From Heterobilharzia americana (Eukaryota > Platyhelminthes > Trematoda > Strigeidida > Schistosomatidae): DNA of 64,000 nt. Below are positions 10,862 through 22,775 of this stretch, one piece after another. Made by a program: the position numbers and the translations under genes. Within the stretch, counting starts at the first letter, position 1; every line of letters begins with the position of its first letter. The stretch is from positions 143,383,787 through 143,447,786 of the forward strand of contig OX104127.1 in NCBI GenBank assembly GCA_944470555.2. The letters are read 5' to 3'. The notes under the pieces were generated by a model. The model searched no databases. It was not told where the DNA came from and saw only the letters and a list, made by a program, of their open reading frames with translations.

Positions 10862-10992
10862 TTATCACACTAAATATTCAGGCAATATCAAGGCATCCTA
10901 ATAGGAGCCAATATGCCGATAGAAGTAGAACAATTCGACCCAGTATAACAACGGAGAATTACAAGTATATCAACAGATAGTAATGAGGACGA
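10862..10992 (+). mobile_element. SINE-B tail fragment
   Basis: Plus-oriented tail containing GGCAATATC, GGAGCCAATATGCC and AGAATTACAAGTATATCAA blocks, ending in an AGTAATGA-like terminus. No ribozyme or head is attached. Confidence 0.6.
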
Positions 10993-11139
10993 CTTTGATT
11001 AAATTAATTGTAACATATTTCATTAGTTTACTGTTCATTCCTCATTATCTTCTCTTTTTTAGTCACTATGTAACATAGTTATTAGTGATTAACGTTCTTC
11101 ATGTTAGTAGTACCAACCAGAAATTTTGTTTTTATAATT

Positions 11140-11245
11140 TCCAAGATGATATTCATCATGGACTAACATTGGTAGCACTGGAGAACTGTTTCATGTCAGT
11201 ATGACACTCTTCAGCAGTGCATACTGACCTTTATTGCACACAACG
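11140..11245 (-). repeat. SINE-A fragment, minus
   Basis: The reverse-oriented body of SINE-A (TAGCACTGGAGAACTGTTTC ... CAGCAGTGCATACT) with clear divergence from the copies at 16.7 and 20.3 kb. The tRNA-like head is missing. Confidence 0.5.
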
Positions 11246-11689
11246 AGCAACACTTTGTCATTCAACTAGTGAAATGGAATCCAATGGTGGATATAGAAAG
11301 ATTTGAAGGTCATGAGTTCAATCTTTTATGAAGTCGTGAATTCAAACTTCTGAGGAATCTCATACTAGAACGAAATGGTTGTTCAATGTTCTCAGGTTTT
11401 CAGTCGTTCTATAAATGATGTCACTTCAAGATGGATAACATAGTGAAACTAACCGATCCCAAAATACCTCCAACCAGGAATTCTTTAAAGGGTTGAAAGT
11501 TATCAGTGAAACAGATGTTCATAGCATACAGTTTGTTCAACGTGGATATCTTCGTGACTAATATGTAAACTGTAGCTTATATGTGATGTAGACTTCTTAA
11601 GATTATATAAATTATCAAGATAATCTGTAAATGTATTGTGCTTGATGATATCTTTAATGGATAGAACAAAGGAAAAGACAAATGCCAAG

Positions 11690-11815
11690 GCCATCCTAGC
11701 AACAGCTGAAATAACCAATCACACTACTTTATTTTATGAAAGTCAGCCTTTCCAACCGAAATAAAGAAACTTAATTAGTTTTTTCGATAGTTGCTAGGGT
11801 AACCTTTAAAGTTAC
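11690..11815. repeat. Relic related to the 34.5-kb MITE-like element
   Basis: Shares CCAATCACA..CTTTATTTTATG in the left half and GTTGCTAGGGTAACCTTTAAAGTTAC at the right end with the element at 34505-34642. The left terminal repeat is not recognisable. Confidence 0.4.
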
Positions 11816-12062
11816 CTGACTTGTCTAGTTGACAATGCAGAGTCAAACACAAATGCAAATGATCTGTAAGTCTGTTTATATGCTGTAAGTTATAAAGGCG
11901 TTCTAACCAGCCAGTAATTATTCTCAGTTGACAACTTCCATCTGAATAATCAGTATGTCATCCTTTTCTGGACCTTTTTTCTTGGAACAAGTGAGATAGT
12001 ATGATATGAAGGCTTATTTTTCTTATAAATGAGGATAGCCATCAAAAATCCTTGTGGTGTAG

Positions 12063-12215
12063 GTGAAATGAACTTTTGTTTCGTCCTAGTATAGGACTCC
12101 TCAGCAGTGCGCACTAGGACGAAACAGCTGTCCAGTGCTCTCAGGTTTCCTTTGTTCCTCCAACTGATGTCAGTCTACGATGAATAACAACTTGAAATAA
12201 TTCCAAATCTCCACA
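12063..12215 (+). repeat. SINE-A fragments back to back
   Basis: A short minus-oriented body piece (about 12080-12115) abuts a plus-oriented body and tail (12111-12215). The joint reads as ...GCGCACTAGGACGAAAC..., so two partial copies were fused with loss of both heads. Confidence 0.5.
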
Positions 12216-12584
12216 ACTCACTCAGAAATGAAGTTTTGTCATTATAATGTTGGATAGTAATACATATTACCATGTATACTGGTACATTTATTTATATATT
12301 CAGTTAATAAATGTACGAGTTGAAGAAGAAAAATCACTAAGAGATATACGAGTTGATTCCTGGATGATAATCACTGTAGTCTTCCAGTTTTCACGAATGT
12401 CCCAAGGTAATACTTACAAGAATATGATTTAGACAACATTTTAAATTAGGTCTCAGAAATAATCTTTGTATATTCCCCTTTTCAGATTTTATATCATCTG
12501 GTTTCATCAATATGGAGTATTTGTAGTCAAATATGTCACAATAGTGGGGACTAAATGCATAAAACGTCGACTGGGTCGGTTTCC

Positions 12585-12745
12585 AGTGGTTCACGATTTC
12601 CAACTTCTGTCAATTCACGATATAGCGCGACTATCACCCAAGGTCTTCCTTCAGTTGGCATCCACTTCACCTCCGACTGGTTGACCCCACTAGTCACGAC
12701 TTCTCACTAGAGGTTCGTGATATCCATCTGGAAGCAAGTCACTAA
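12585..12745 (-). repeat. SINE-A companion ('spacer') segment, solitary
   Basis: Reverse-oriented version of the ~110-150-bp segment found between head-to-head SINE-A copies at 16.9 and 20.55 kb (CCAACTTCTGTCA, GATATAGCGCGACTATC, CGACTTCTCA blocks). Decayed copies also occur at 14660-14810 and 15055-15145, so the segment is a repeat in its own right. Confidence 0.5.
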
Positions 12746-14880
12746 TGAGCACTATAGAGTAATGTGCTTTCGTTTATATTTGTAATTTGTTACCGATTTT
12801 GTAGTAAATCGAATCAATCTGTCTTTCTTAACATATAGATTTCTTGAAGGGATGCTTTAGGGTTCATTTCAAAGTTATTTAATTATTGATCGTTACACAA
12901 AGGAATCCAGGATGCATGTTTCGTCCTATTCAGGACTCATTACATGATGTACTGCGTGTAATGGACCCAAAAACAAGCAATGAGAAAAATTGTTACTGTT
13001 TTTCTCAACCATCGAAAGTTCACAAAAACCGACATTTAATTAAACTCAATAAACACTGTAAATATATTCAAAAATAGGGTCACTTGTAAACAGTTGTATT
13101 AGGACCCAATATATTAGAAATTGATGCTTCGCAACACGATTTGAAGAATCATATGATTTGATGACGATGAAACTTGAGAAGTACTGACGTTGAGTAGATC
13201 GTTCATCTGCTTACAAAGAAAGCAATCTGTCACAACTGGATGTAGGCAGAGACGAAACAAGCAGGACATGTCAATGCATATTCTCACGCGATCGGGAGCA
13301 TAAAATTTAATTCATAGGAAATTGAGCAGTACACATAACAAACTCTAGTTTTAAGGAAATTAAGAAAAATAGGAAAATTGGCATGAAGAAACACTCTGTA
13401 TATGCCACGTCATGAGTGATCTTGTCATTACTGAGATTTGAGCCCAGCATACCATCACAAACAACAAAAGATCATTCACCAGCCTACTGAGTAATAACAG
13501 ACACCTTTTATTCAACGAATATCATTCGTCACTTACCAATCTTTGTAATTTCGTGTTGATCAACCTCCATTATTAAATAGGTTGACTGACTGACTGGGAT
13601 GCTGTTCCCTGCAACTAACGGGTTCCGGCATCACCAAGTAAATAACTTTAGGACTCAGATGTATGTACTTATATGTAAGAGGTGAGAATGATCTTCAAGA
13701 TATGTTGCTGCACTCAAAGGATTTTTAGACATGTTACATTTCTATAACGTCACCGTGGACTCGGTTAATTGAAGATTTCTAAAATCATGTGGATAGCAAA
13801 TGCTTTAAAATGTGTGCTAACTTCAACACATCTTCGTTCAATGAGGGGGTGAATATTGCCAATGTAAAATTTATTGTAATAAGGCGTGAACATAATGTAG
13901 TGCTCGACAGTTAAAAGTACCCTTCTGTTGGAGTAGTTTCTAGACCAATAACTTTGTTAGATGTTGAAGTGTCTGAAAAGTTTAATACATTATCCACAGG
14001 GAATCGCGTTGCTATATGTATACTGTTTTGTTAACTTCGCTTGTTTTCTGTTTGACAATGTACTCTAGCTTTATTCAGTGTAATCTTTCTTAGGGTATAA
14101 TGTAGGATTTTCACCTCACCTCTCAAAATGCTTCTATACTAGTGAGCTCATTTCTGCAACATCTGGGTAATTCAAGTAACTAGACAGATTGAGAAAATGA
14201 CACAAATCCTTTTTATTAAGTCCTTCCAGATTTCAAGTAAGCGTCATGTCTAAAATGTTTATACGGTTTGATTAATACAGCAACTTAGTATTCTTATTGA
14301 AAAACCAATTGTACACTTATGAAGTTAAGCATGAATATCAACTTCCGCCCCCCCCCTTGTTTTTACGCCATTTATTCTGTTAACTATTGTGGTGGAATGA
14401 ACAGTTCATGCTTCAAAGAGAAGTATTCTACCGTTTTCATCGATTATATTCCACGACGTCAATGAACAACTGGTTTCCTCAGTAAGCATTGAAGTCAACA
14501 AAAGTCAGACTGAATAATAAAGACTCTTTATTTGAAAATTACAAGGATTCAATACTTAAAAGTTTATGTATAATATTGACAAGATCCACTTTTCATTAGA
14601 TGATAAATATTCAACTGAGCTTAGTTATCACTGAGCCAATGAATTAGAATTCACTAATCTATATTTCCTACTTCTGTCAGTTCATGAAATAGCGCGACTA
14701 TCGTCCGATGTCATTATTGAGTACTTGTCCTCACGGTCAACAGTTTTGCCCCACTGGTCACAACTTCTCATTGGAACTCTAGGAATCACCTCTCAAAGCT
14801 AGTCACCAATGAGAACTAGAACAATTCATTTCAGGAGGTTCGTGGGGATTTAGTGGTTTCTCATGTTCGTATTCATCATC
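12745..14880. other. No gene recognised; only small repeat fragments
   Basis: Contains a ribozyme-derived SINE-B piece at 12897-12950 (minus), a run of C near 14345, and a spacer-type SINE-A companion at 14660-14810. I see no supported coding exon or RNA gene. Confidence 0.4.
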
Positions 14881-14910
14881 ATGACCTGATATCATCTGGA
14901 AAACCACTGT

Positions 14911-15050
14911 AAACTTGGCAGCACTGGACAGCTGTTTCGTCCTAGTATGAAACTATTCAGCAGTGCGCACCTATGATCCCACCAGGGATCTGACCCAGGA
15001 TCTTCAGGTTCCGTAGCTAGCACGTTACCATTGAACCACAGGGCCGGAAT
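14911..15050 (-). repeat. SINE-A minus copy with decayed tRNA-like head
   Basis: The reverse-oriented body (GCACTGGACAGCTGTTTCGT) is followed by a tRNA-like head whose B box is damaged (plus GGGATCTGACCCAGG). Its duplicate is at 18566-18705. Confidence 0.65.
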
Positions 15051-15797
15051 AAAGTGGTTCATATTTACAGCCTCTGTCGGTTCACATTATAGCGAAACCA
15101 TCATCCAGTGTCATCGTTAAGTATTTTTCTTCACGGTCACCAGGTTAATTCGGATGATAGTTGAGGATTTTTCCCATTTGATCAATGAAATAGAAAACGG
15201 TAGCTTATAAACGGCTACAAAGCGACAGAATTCAAACCAATGCCCTCCAGATTACTGGCTCAATGACCTACCATCTGACCTTCGAGAGCCAGCTGCTTTA
15301 CAGGTTCTAACTTCATTGTAATTATTGAGCTTTTGAGCCAACTTTTGTGTGAACACCTGTTGCATATCTGTCAGTTCTTCAAGATCACTCAATAAGTACA
15401 GTCAGGTCTTCGAATCTCAATTCAAATCGAGTTGAATTGGGAGGGGGAGTAGGAGTGTCGAAGCGATTATTAGTAAGGATATCTGAGATGGCAATGGTTT
15501 GGCAAGCTGGTGTTACTGATATACAATGATGACTGAAGGTGACCGGAGAGCTAGAATGATAACGATGAATAGAAATAAACGTACCAAACACTCATATGAC
15601 AATTGGACAAAAGGTTCAGTGATTTTGTTGAAGTTGGCTGTGGTAACTGTTATTTGGATTTCTCAAGTTTAAATCTTACTATGACCCCTGTGTTCAATTC
15701 ATCTTTGATCACCATCCCGTATCAAGAATGTTGGTCTACCAAACCACCAAAACTTTAAATTCACGAATTTATGTTGGTTAATTCGGACTGAAGCCAG

Positions 15798-16391
15798 GAT
15801 TGGCAAAGCGAGACTGGCGTTCATTAGCCTAAGACCAGTGTGGAGATCTGCTTCACTGCACTCAGCATGTGGAACAACATCCGGATTTTCAACACTAGCG
15901 TCAAATCAATGCTTCTGTATAGCTCAGAGACTTGGCACGTTACGAAAGGCATTTCTAACAAACTACACACATTCATCAACAACTACCTACTCTCAATAGT
16001 GATACTGAAGATCAGATGGATTGCCAGAAAGAATAAGCAACAAGGAACTCTGGCTGGCTGACAATGAAACACAAAAGCAAGAACCTATTGCTCAACAAAT
16101 ATGTAGAAGGAAGTGGAGATAGATTGAGCATACACTGAGAAGGCCGACTGGGGACATCGCGCGTCAGGCCAGTTTAGTCGCTGGAGTGGAACCTAGGTGG
16201 GAAACGACTAGTTGGGTGTCCGAGGCGGGGTGAGGGTGACATGGAGGAGATGGTGCGAGGAAGAAATGAGAGGTTGTGGGCTGTCTTGGAGCCAGGTTCA
16301 AAAGATTTCGGAGAACAGAGCGCATTGGAGACGTGCTACTGAATCCCTATGTTCCATTAGGAACCCAAGGGACAAATAATAGTATTAATAA
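15798..16391 (+). mobile_element. 5'-truncated RTE copy (RT C-terminus and 3' tail)
   Basis: Plus-strand C-terminal part of the RTE ORF, including a SETWHVTKGISNKLHTFIN-like segment, with frameshifts after residue 70 of that frame. It ends in the AATAATAGTATTAATAATAA tail. An imperfect 12-bp repeat (AATTCGGACTGA / AATTTAGACTGA) flanks it and might be a decayed target-site duplication. It is duplicated at 19453-20046. Confidence 0.8.
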
Positions 16392-16401
16392 TAATTTAGA
16401 C

Positions 16402-16560
16402 TGATATGTCCAATTTTCATCAATCTGACTATGTGCGATAGCCATGGTTTGTGAGACTTGTATTGATACTAGGTGATGATTGAAGGTGGAATAAAAACTT
16501 GGACGTTGCAGGACTCGATCCAGCGACCTTTCGGTCTTAAGTTTTCTTCTACTCTGGTAA
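16402..16560 (-). repeat. SINE-C, tRNA-derived repeat, minus
   Basis: On the minus strand a B-box-like GGATCGAGTCCTG is followed by the CACCTTCAATCATCACC tail and a CATGGCTATCGCA block. The same order occurs on the plus strand at 32640-32790. It lies directly downstream of the RTE tail. It is duplicated at 20057-20216 with one extra base. Confidence 0.6.
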
Positions 16561-16683
16561 TAATATAATTTTCCATTATAAACGCGCAATCTATTTCTGT
16601 GATTGACCATAGGATTATGACCAGTACTATGGTTCTGATTACTGATGAAACCTTTTTATCAATTTTTCAATATAATCTTTCAA

Positions 16684-17217
16684 GTTGTTATTCATCGTAG
16701 ACTGACATCAGTCGGAGGAACAAAGGAAACCTGGGAGCACTGGACAGCTGTTTCGTCCCAGTATGGGACTCCTTAGCAGTGCGCACCCACGACCCCACCA
16801 GCAGGGATCGAACCCGCGACCTTCAGGTTCCGCGGCCAGCGCGTTACCATTGAGCTAGCCACTGGGTCAGAATCCAATGCTCCATATTTCCGAAGTTCCA
16901 ATGAGAAGTCGTGACCGGTGGAGTCAAAGCCTGATGGCCATGAGGACAAATACTCAGCGATGACATTGGGTGGCGTTGCGCTATATATCGTGAGCTAACA
17001 GAAGTTGGAAATATGGAGCATTGGATTCTGACCCAGTGGCTAGCTCAATGGTAACGCACTGGCCGCGGAACCTGAAGGTCGCGGGTTCGATCCCTGCTGG
17101 TGGGGTCGTGGGTGCACACTGCTAAGGAGTCCCATACTAGGACGAAACAGCTGTCCAGTGCTCTCAGGTTTCCTTTGTTCCGCCAACTGATGTCAGTCTA
17201 CAATGAATAACAACTTG
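16684..17217. repeat. Head-to-head SINE-A pair forming a long inverted repeat
   Basis: The minus arm (16684-16893) and plus arm (17004-17217) are near-perfect inverted copies around a 110-bp spacer. Each arm holds a tRNA-like head with an A box (TAGCTCAATGG) and B box (GGTTCGATCCC; 17084-17094 in the plus arm), then a body with GACGAAACAGCTGTCCAGTG and a tail ending in an ACTTGAAAT-type sequence. The arms could fold into a hairpin of about 200 bp. It is duplicated at 20339-20874. Confidence 0.85.
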
Positions 17218-17394
17218 AAATGATTCCAAATCTCCACAACTCCCTCAAAATATAATCTTTCACATGAGATACCTGTCAATACTGTGTGACTTGCTTTATG
17301 TTATTAATTGGTTAGAGACGATAAGTGAAAAAGACACCGGACCTAGTTTTTTGCTTGCAGACAGTTAATACTATAATGTAGTGATACTTGTAAT

Positions 17395-17675
17395 ATCCCG
17401 CTGCTATACAGGGCCAAATCGCTTAACTTCTGTTGGCAGATAGGTTCCTATGCTGACGCCTCGATACTGCTTGATATACACGATGTTATATTGATATTAG
17501 TGACTAGCAGAGGAATCCAGGAGGCCCGTTTCGTCCTATTTAAGATTTTTCAGCTGGATAGGTACTGGGTTTGAGCCTCAGTGGGAACAACATCACTTAC
17601 TGGGGTACAAGTACATCCAGGAGTCCAAAATTGGACGAAACGCGCATCCTGGATTCTTATGTTAGTCATCAATAA
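17395..17675. mobile_element. Opposed SINE-B pair with two inactivated ribozymes
   Basis: The minus copy (17395-17553) ends in a ribozyme segment whose core reads CTGAAAAA on its own strand. The plus copy (17560-17675) has lost the whole CTGACGA block, leaving ATCCAG joined to GAGTCC. Both are predicted inactive. A SINE-A body fragment follows at about 17965-18020. The pair is duplicated at 21052-21332. Confidence 0.65.
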
Positions 17676-18545
17676 CAGTATAACTTACTACTATAATGTG
17701 TCTGCAATGTCAGGAATAAATGTTCCCTTAAGAATTCATATTTATGTCATTAGTAACCCGTTGACAACCATCTTTCGTGTTCTACAAAGGGTCAGCTGCA
17801 ATCTGAGTAGCCATCTGTTGATATCTCTAGGGATAACACCGGATTACGTGGGTTTAGATCTCGTGGAGAGCGTTAGACTCCTCAAAGATACAGATACAAA
17901 GTACTCAAGGGCAACATAAAGCATGGACTCAAGGTCACGAGCGTGTAACTGACTGCCTCAAACCACCCTAGTAGGGTAGTGGGTGCGCACTACTGAGGAG
18001 TTCCATACTAAGACGAAAGTAAGTAAATACTGAAAACTTGAAAAGAAGTTTCATGAAATAGATAATCTTTTCAATTAACTTCTTTTTAAGGCTTATAATG
18101 TGCAACTTTCAGATGTGGAAGATATTTTACTGATGTACTGATAGGTTGTATTAATATTATTGTTATTATCTGATGGAAACTCAAGGCTTGATGAACTGTT
18201 TCATCCCTAGTTGGAACTTTTTGTATCGTTTAATGTAAAAATGGATTTATTATTCACAAACTAAGACTTTCTGCTCTATTTCTCACAGAATTTTCGTTAG
18301 AGTCATAATTTAGTCTACTATAATGATCTATTTTGTATTTCATTTTCATGAGTGTTAGGGGAATCTATTCACCGATTGTACAATCTGAACGTTAAGCTAA
18401 ATGGTTCAACATTAAAATTTTAAAGAAATATATCGAAATACACTCAATAACCTTGTACATATTGGTGCAATAGACAATGGAGAGACACGTATTGTGTGAC
18501 GGCTGTCTACACTCAGGTAGGAGGAGGAGGAGGAGGGACAGGGAC

Positions 18546-21500
18546 ATCATCTGGAAAACCACTGTAAACTTGGCAGCACTGGACAGCTGTTTCGTCCTAG
18601 TATGAAACTATTCAGCAGTGCGCACCTATGATCCCACCAGGGATCTGACCCAGGATCTTCAGGTTCCGTAGCTAGCACGTTACCATTGAACCACAGGGCC
18701 GGAATAAAGTGGTTCATATTTACAGCCTCTGTCGGTTCACATTATAGCGAAACCATCATCCAGTGTCATCGTTAAGTATTTTTCTTCACGGTCACCAGGT
18801 TAATTCGGATGATAGTTGAGGATTTTTCCCATTTGATCAATGAAATAGAAAACGGTAGCTTATAAACGGCTACAAAGCGACAGAATTCAAACCAATGCCC
18901 TCCAGATTACTGGCTCAATGACCTACCATCTGACCTTCGAGAGCCAGCTGCTTTACAGGTTCTAACTTCATTGTAATTATTGAGCTTTTGAGCCAACTTT
19001 TGTGTGAACACCTGTTGCATATCTGTCAGTTCTTCAAGATCACTCAATAAGTACAGTCAGGTCTTCGAATCTCAATTCAAATCGAGTTGAATTGGGAGGG
19101 GGAGTAGGAGTGTCGAAGCGATTATTAGTAAGGATATCTGAGATGGCAATGGTTTGGCAAGCTGGTGTTACTGATATACAATGATGACTGAAGGTGACCG
19201 GAGAGCTAGAATGATAACGATGAATAGAAATAAACGTACCAAACACTCATATGACAATTGGACAAAAGGTTCAGTGATTTTGTTGAAGTTGGCTGTGGTA
19301 ACTGTTATTTGGATTTCTCAAGTTTAAATCTTACTATGACCCCTGTGTTCAATTCATCTTTGATCACCATCCCGTATCAAGAATGTTGGTCTACCAAACC
19401 ACCAAAACTTTAAATTCACGAATTTATGTTGGTTAATTCGGACTGAAGCCAGGATTGGCAAAGCGAGACTGGCGTTCATTAGCCTAAGACCAGTGTGGAG
19501 ATCTGCTTCACTGCACTCAGCATGTGGAACAACATCCGGATTTTCAACACTAGCGTCAAATCAATGCTTCTGTATAGCTCAGAGACTTGGCACGTTACGA
19601 AAGGCATTTCTAACAAACTACACACATTCATCAACAACTACCTACTCTCAATAGTGATACTGAAGATCAGATGGATTGCCAGAAAGAATAAGCAACAAGG
19701 AACTCTGGCTGGCTGACAATGAAACACAAAAGCAAGAACCTATTGCTCAACAAATATGTAGAAGGAAGTGGAGATAGATTGAGCATACACTGAGAAGGCC
19801 GACTGGGGACATCGCGCGTCAGGCCAGTTTAGTCGCTGGAGTGGAACCTAGGTGGGAAACGACTAGTTGGGTGTCCGAGGCGGGGTGAGGGTGACATGGA
19901 GGAGATGGTGCGAGGAAGAAATGAGAGGTTGTGGGCTGTCTTGGAGCCAGGTTCAAAAGATTTCGGAGAACAGAGCGCATTGGAGACGTGCTACTGAATC
20001 CCTATGTTCCATTAGGAACCCAAGGGACAAATAATAGTATTAATAATAATTTAGACTGATATGTCCAATTTTCATCAATCTGACTATGTGCGATAGCCAT
20101 GGTTTGTGAGACTTGTATTGATACTAGGTGATGATTGAAGGTGGAATAAAAACTTGGACCGTTGCAGGACTCGATCCAGCGACCTTTCGGTCTTAAGTTT
20201 TCTTCTACTCTGGTAATAATATAATTTTCCATTATAAACGCGCAATCTATTTCTGTGATTGACCATAGGATTATGACCAGTACTATGGTTCTGATTACTG
20301 ATGAAACCTTTTTTATCAATTTTTCAATATAATCTTTCAAGTTGTTATTCATCGTAGACTGACATCAGTCGGAGGAACAAAGGAAACCTGGGAGCACTGG
20401 ACAGCTGTTTCGTCCCAGTATGGGACTCCTTAGCAGTGCGCACCCACGACCCCACCAGCAGGGATCGAACCCGCGACCTTCAGGTTCCGCGGCCAGCGCG
20501 TTACCATTGAGCTAGCCACTGGGTCAGAATCCAATGCTCCATATTTCCGAAGTTCCAATGAGAAGTCGTGACCGGTGGAGTCAAAGCCTGATGGCCATGA
20601 GGACAAATACTCAGCGATGACATTGGGTGGCGTTGCGCTATATATCGTGAGCTAACAGAAGTTGGAAATATGGAGCATTGGATTCTGACCCAGTGGCTAG
20701 CTCAATGGTAACGCACTGGCCGCGGAACCTGAAGGTCGCGGGTTCGATCCCTGCTGGTGGGGTCGTGGGTGCACACTGCTAAGGAGTCCCATACTAGGAC
20801 GAAACAGCTGTCCAGTGCTCTCAGGTTTCCTTTGTTCCGCCAACTGATGTCAGTCTACAATGAATAACAACTTGAAATGATTCCAAATCTCCACAACTCC
20901 CTCAAAATATAATCTTTCACATGAGATACCTGTCAATACTGTGTGACTTGCTTTATGTTATTAATTGGTTAGAGACGATAAGTGAAAAAGACACCGGACC
21001 TAGTTTTTTGCTTGCAGACAGTTAATACTATAATGTAGTGATACTTGTAATATCCCGCTGCTATACAGGGCCAAATCGCTTAACTTCTGTTGGCAGATAG
21101 GTTCCTATGCTGACGCCTCGATACTGCTTGATATACACGATGTTATATTGATATTAGTGACTAGCAGAGGAATCCAGGAGGCCCGTTTCGTCCTATTTAA
21201 GATTTTTCAGCTGGATAGGTACTGGGTTTGAGCCTCAGTGGGAACAACATCACTTACTGGGGTACAAGTACATCCAGGAGTCCAAAATTGGACGAAACGC
21301 GCATCCTGGATTCTTATGTTAGTCATCAATAACAGTATAACTTACTACTATAATGTGTCTGCAATGTCAGGAATAAATGTTCCCTTAAGAATTCATATTT
21401 ATGTCATTAGTAACCCGTTGACAACCATCTTTCGTGTTCTACAAAGGGTCAGCTGCAATCTGAGTAGCCATCTGTTGATATCTCTAGGGATAACACCGGA

Positions 21501-22203
21501 TTACGTGGGTTTAGATCTCGTGGAGAGCGTTAGACTCCTCAAAGATACAGATACAAAGTACTCAAGGGCAACATAAAGCATGGACTCAAGGTCACGAGCG
21601 TGTAACTGACTGCCTCAAACCACCCTAGTAGGGTAGTGGGTGCGCACTACTGAGGAGTTCCATACTAAGACGAAAGTAAGTAAATACTGAAAACTTGAAA
21701 AGAAGTTTCATGAAATAGATAATCTTTTCAATTAACTTCTTTTTAAGGCTTATAATGTGCAACTTTCAGATGTGGAAGATATTTTACTGATGTACTGATA
21801 GGTTGTATTAATATTATTGTTATTATCTGATGGAAACTCAAGGCTTGATGAACTGTTTCATCCCTAGTTGGAACTTTTTGTATCGTTTAATGTAAAAATG
21901 GATTTATTATTCACAAACTAAGACTTTCTGCTCTATTTCTCACAGAATTTTCGTTAGAGTCATAATTTAGTCTACTATAATGATCTATTTTGTATTTCAT
22001 TTTCATGAGTGTTAGGGGAATCTATTCACCGATTGTACAATCTGAACGTTAAGCTAAATGGTTCAACATTAAAATTTTAAAGAAATATATCGAAATACAC
22101 TCAATAACCTTGTACATATTGGTGCAATAGACAATGGAGAGACACGTATTGTGTGACGGCTGTCTACACTCAGGTAGGAGGAGGAGGAGGAGGAGGGACA
22201 GGG
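18546..22203. repeat. Second copy of the 3.66-kb direct tandem duplication
   Basis: Same content and order as copy 1, with an offset of 3655 rising to 3660 bases after three small indels: SINE-A fragment 18566-18705, RTE fragment 19453-20046, SINE-C 20057-20216, SINE-A inverted pair 20339-20874 and SINE-B pair 21052-21332. No open frame in it looks like a host gene. Confidence 0.95.
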
Positions 22204-22267
22204 TTCGAACCCGTAACCCATAGATTAAAAGTCATCTCTGTAAAGTAATGATCCACAGTGCCACAAC
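22196..22267 (-). repeat. tRNA-Lys-like 3' half (SINE or tRNA relic)
   Basis: On the minus strand the sequence ACTTTTAATCT followed by GGGTTACGGGTTCGAACCC resembles the anticodon and T arms of a tRNA-Lys(UUU). The 5' half lacks a usable D arm or A box, so this is a relic and not a functional tRNA gene. It starts right at the end of the tandem duplication. Confidence 0.4.
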
Positions 22268-22663
22268 ATTAAAGTTCACTAATTAACCATTGAGGTTATG
22301 CATGTTCATTAGTGATTAGTACTTAAGTTCTGGGATTCATATCGACTGTTTTGTTTTCATGGTCCGCGAACTTCCATCATCAATATCTTTGATATAGACT
22401 ATCTATCATTTACTGGTAACCTTCTTCTAAGAGTACACATTCTAACCATAATTACGAATATTCAAATGAAACATTTCTTCAAAAAAGTAACACTTATTTC
22501 AAGGATGTTATGGGATTGATACTTTAATGAGGAAAACTGTCTTGAGTAATACAAATAATGGCACCATCAATTAACCTGAGTTTTATTATGTATAAGTGAA
22601 CGGGATAAAAACAAAACAACCATTTTTATTAACTAAATGAGTATATTAATGTTATTGCTTGTA

Positions 22664-22775
22664 GTCCTGGTGGGAACAATATCACTTACTGGGAGTCAGG
22701 TACATCTAACTGACGAGTCCCACATAGGACGAAATGCACATCCTGGATTCCACTATTAACCATTGCCTATCATTA
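22664..22775 (+). mobile_element. SINE-B plus copy, partial head
   Basis: End of the head (GTCCTGGTGGGAACAA type), ribozyme and the beginning of the tail. The remainder of the tail is absent. Confidence 0.65.
22702..22755 (+). ncRNA. Hammerhead ribozyme of SINE-B, core intact, stem I weakened
   Basis: CTGACGAG (22710-22717) and GAAA (22731-22734) are intact, with triplet ATC. The stem I strand is ATCTAA instead of ATCCAG, giving a wobble and a mismatch right at the cleavage site, so activity is doubtful. Confidence 0.55.

Larger units (their letters stand above)
14891..18543. repeat. First copy of a 3.66-kb direct tandem duplication
   Basis: The block recurs at 18546-22203. The right junction of copy 1 reads GGGACAGGG followed directly by the start of copy 2, whereas copy 2 ends GGGACAGGG followed by unrelated TTCGAACCC. 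The only differences I noticed are three indels: G versus GG-type at 16508, a T run of 5 versus 6 near 16656, and five versus six GAG units at the end. Inside are a SINE-A fragment, an RTE fragment, a SINE-C, a head-to-head SINE-A pair and a SINE-B pair. Confidence 0.95.

Noticed and set aside
16684..17217. Divergent pair of functional tRNA genes
   Set aside because: A and B boxes are present but the cloverleaf is poor and each head is fused to a repeated body and tail; these are SINE heads.
22196..22267. Functional tRNA-Lys gene
   Set aside because: Anticodon and T arms look right but the D arm/A box and a paired acceptor stem are missing.
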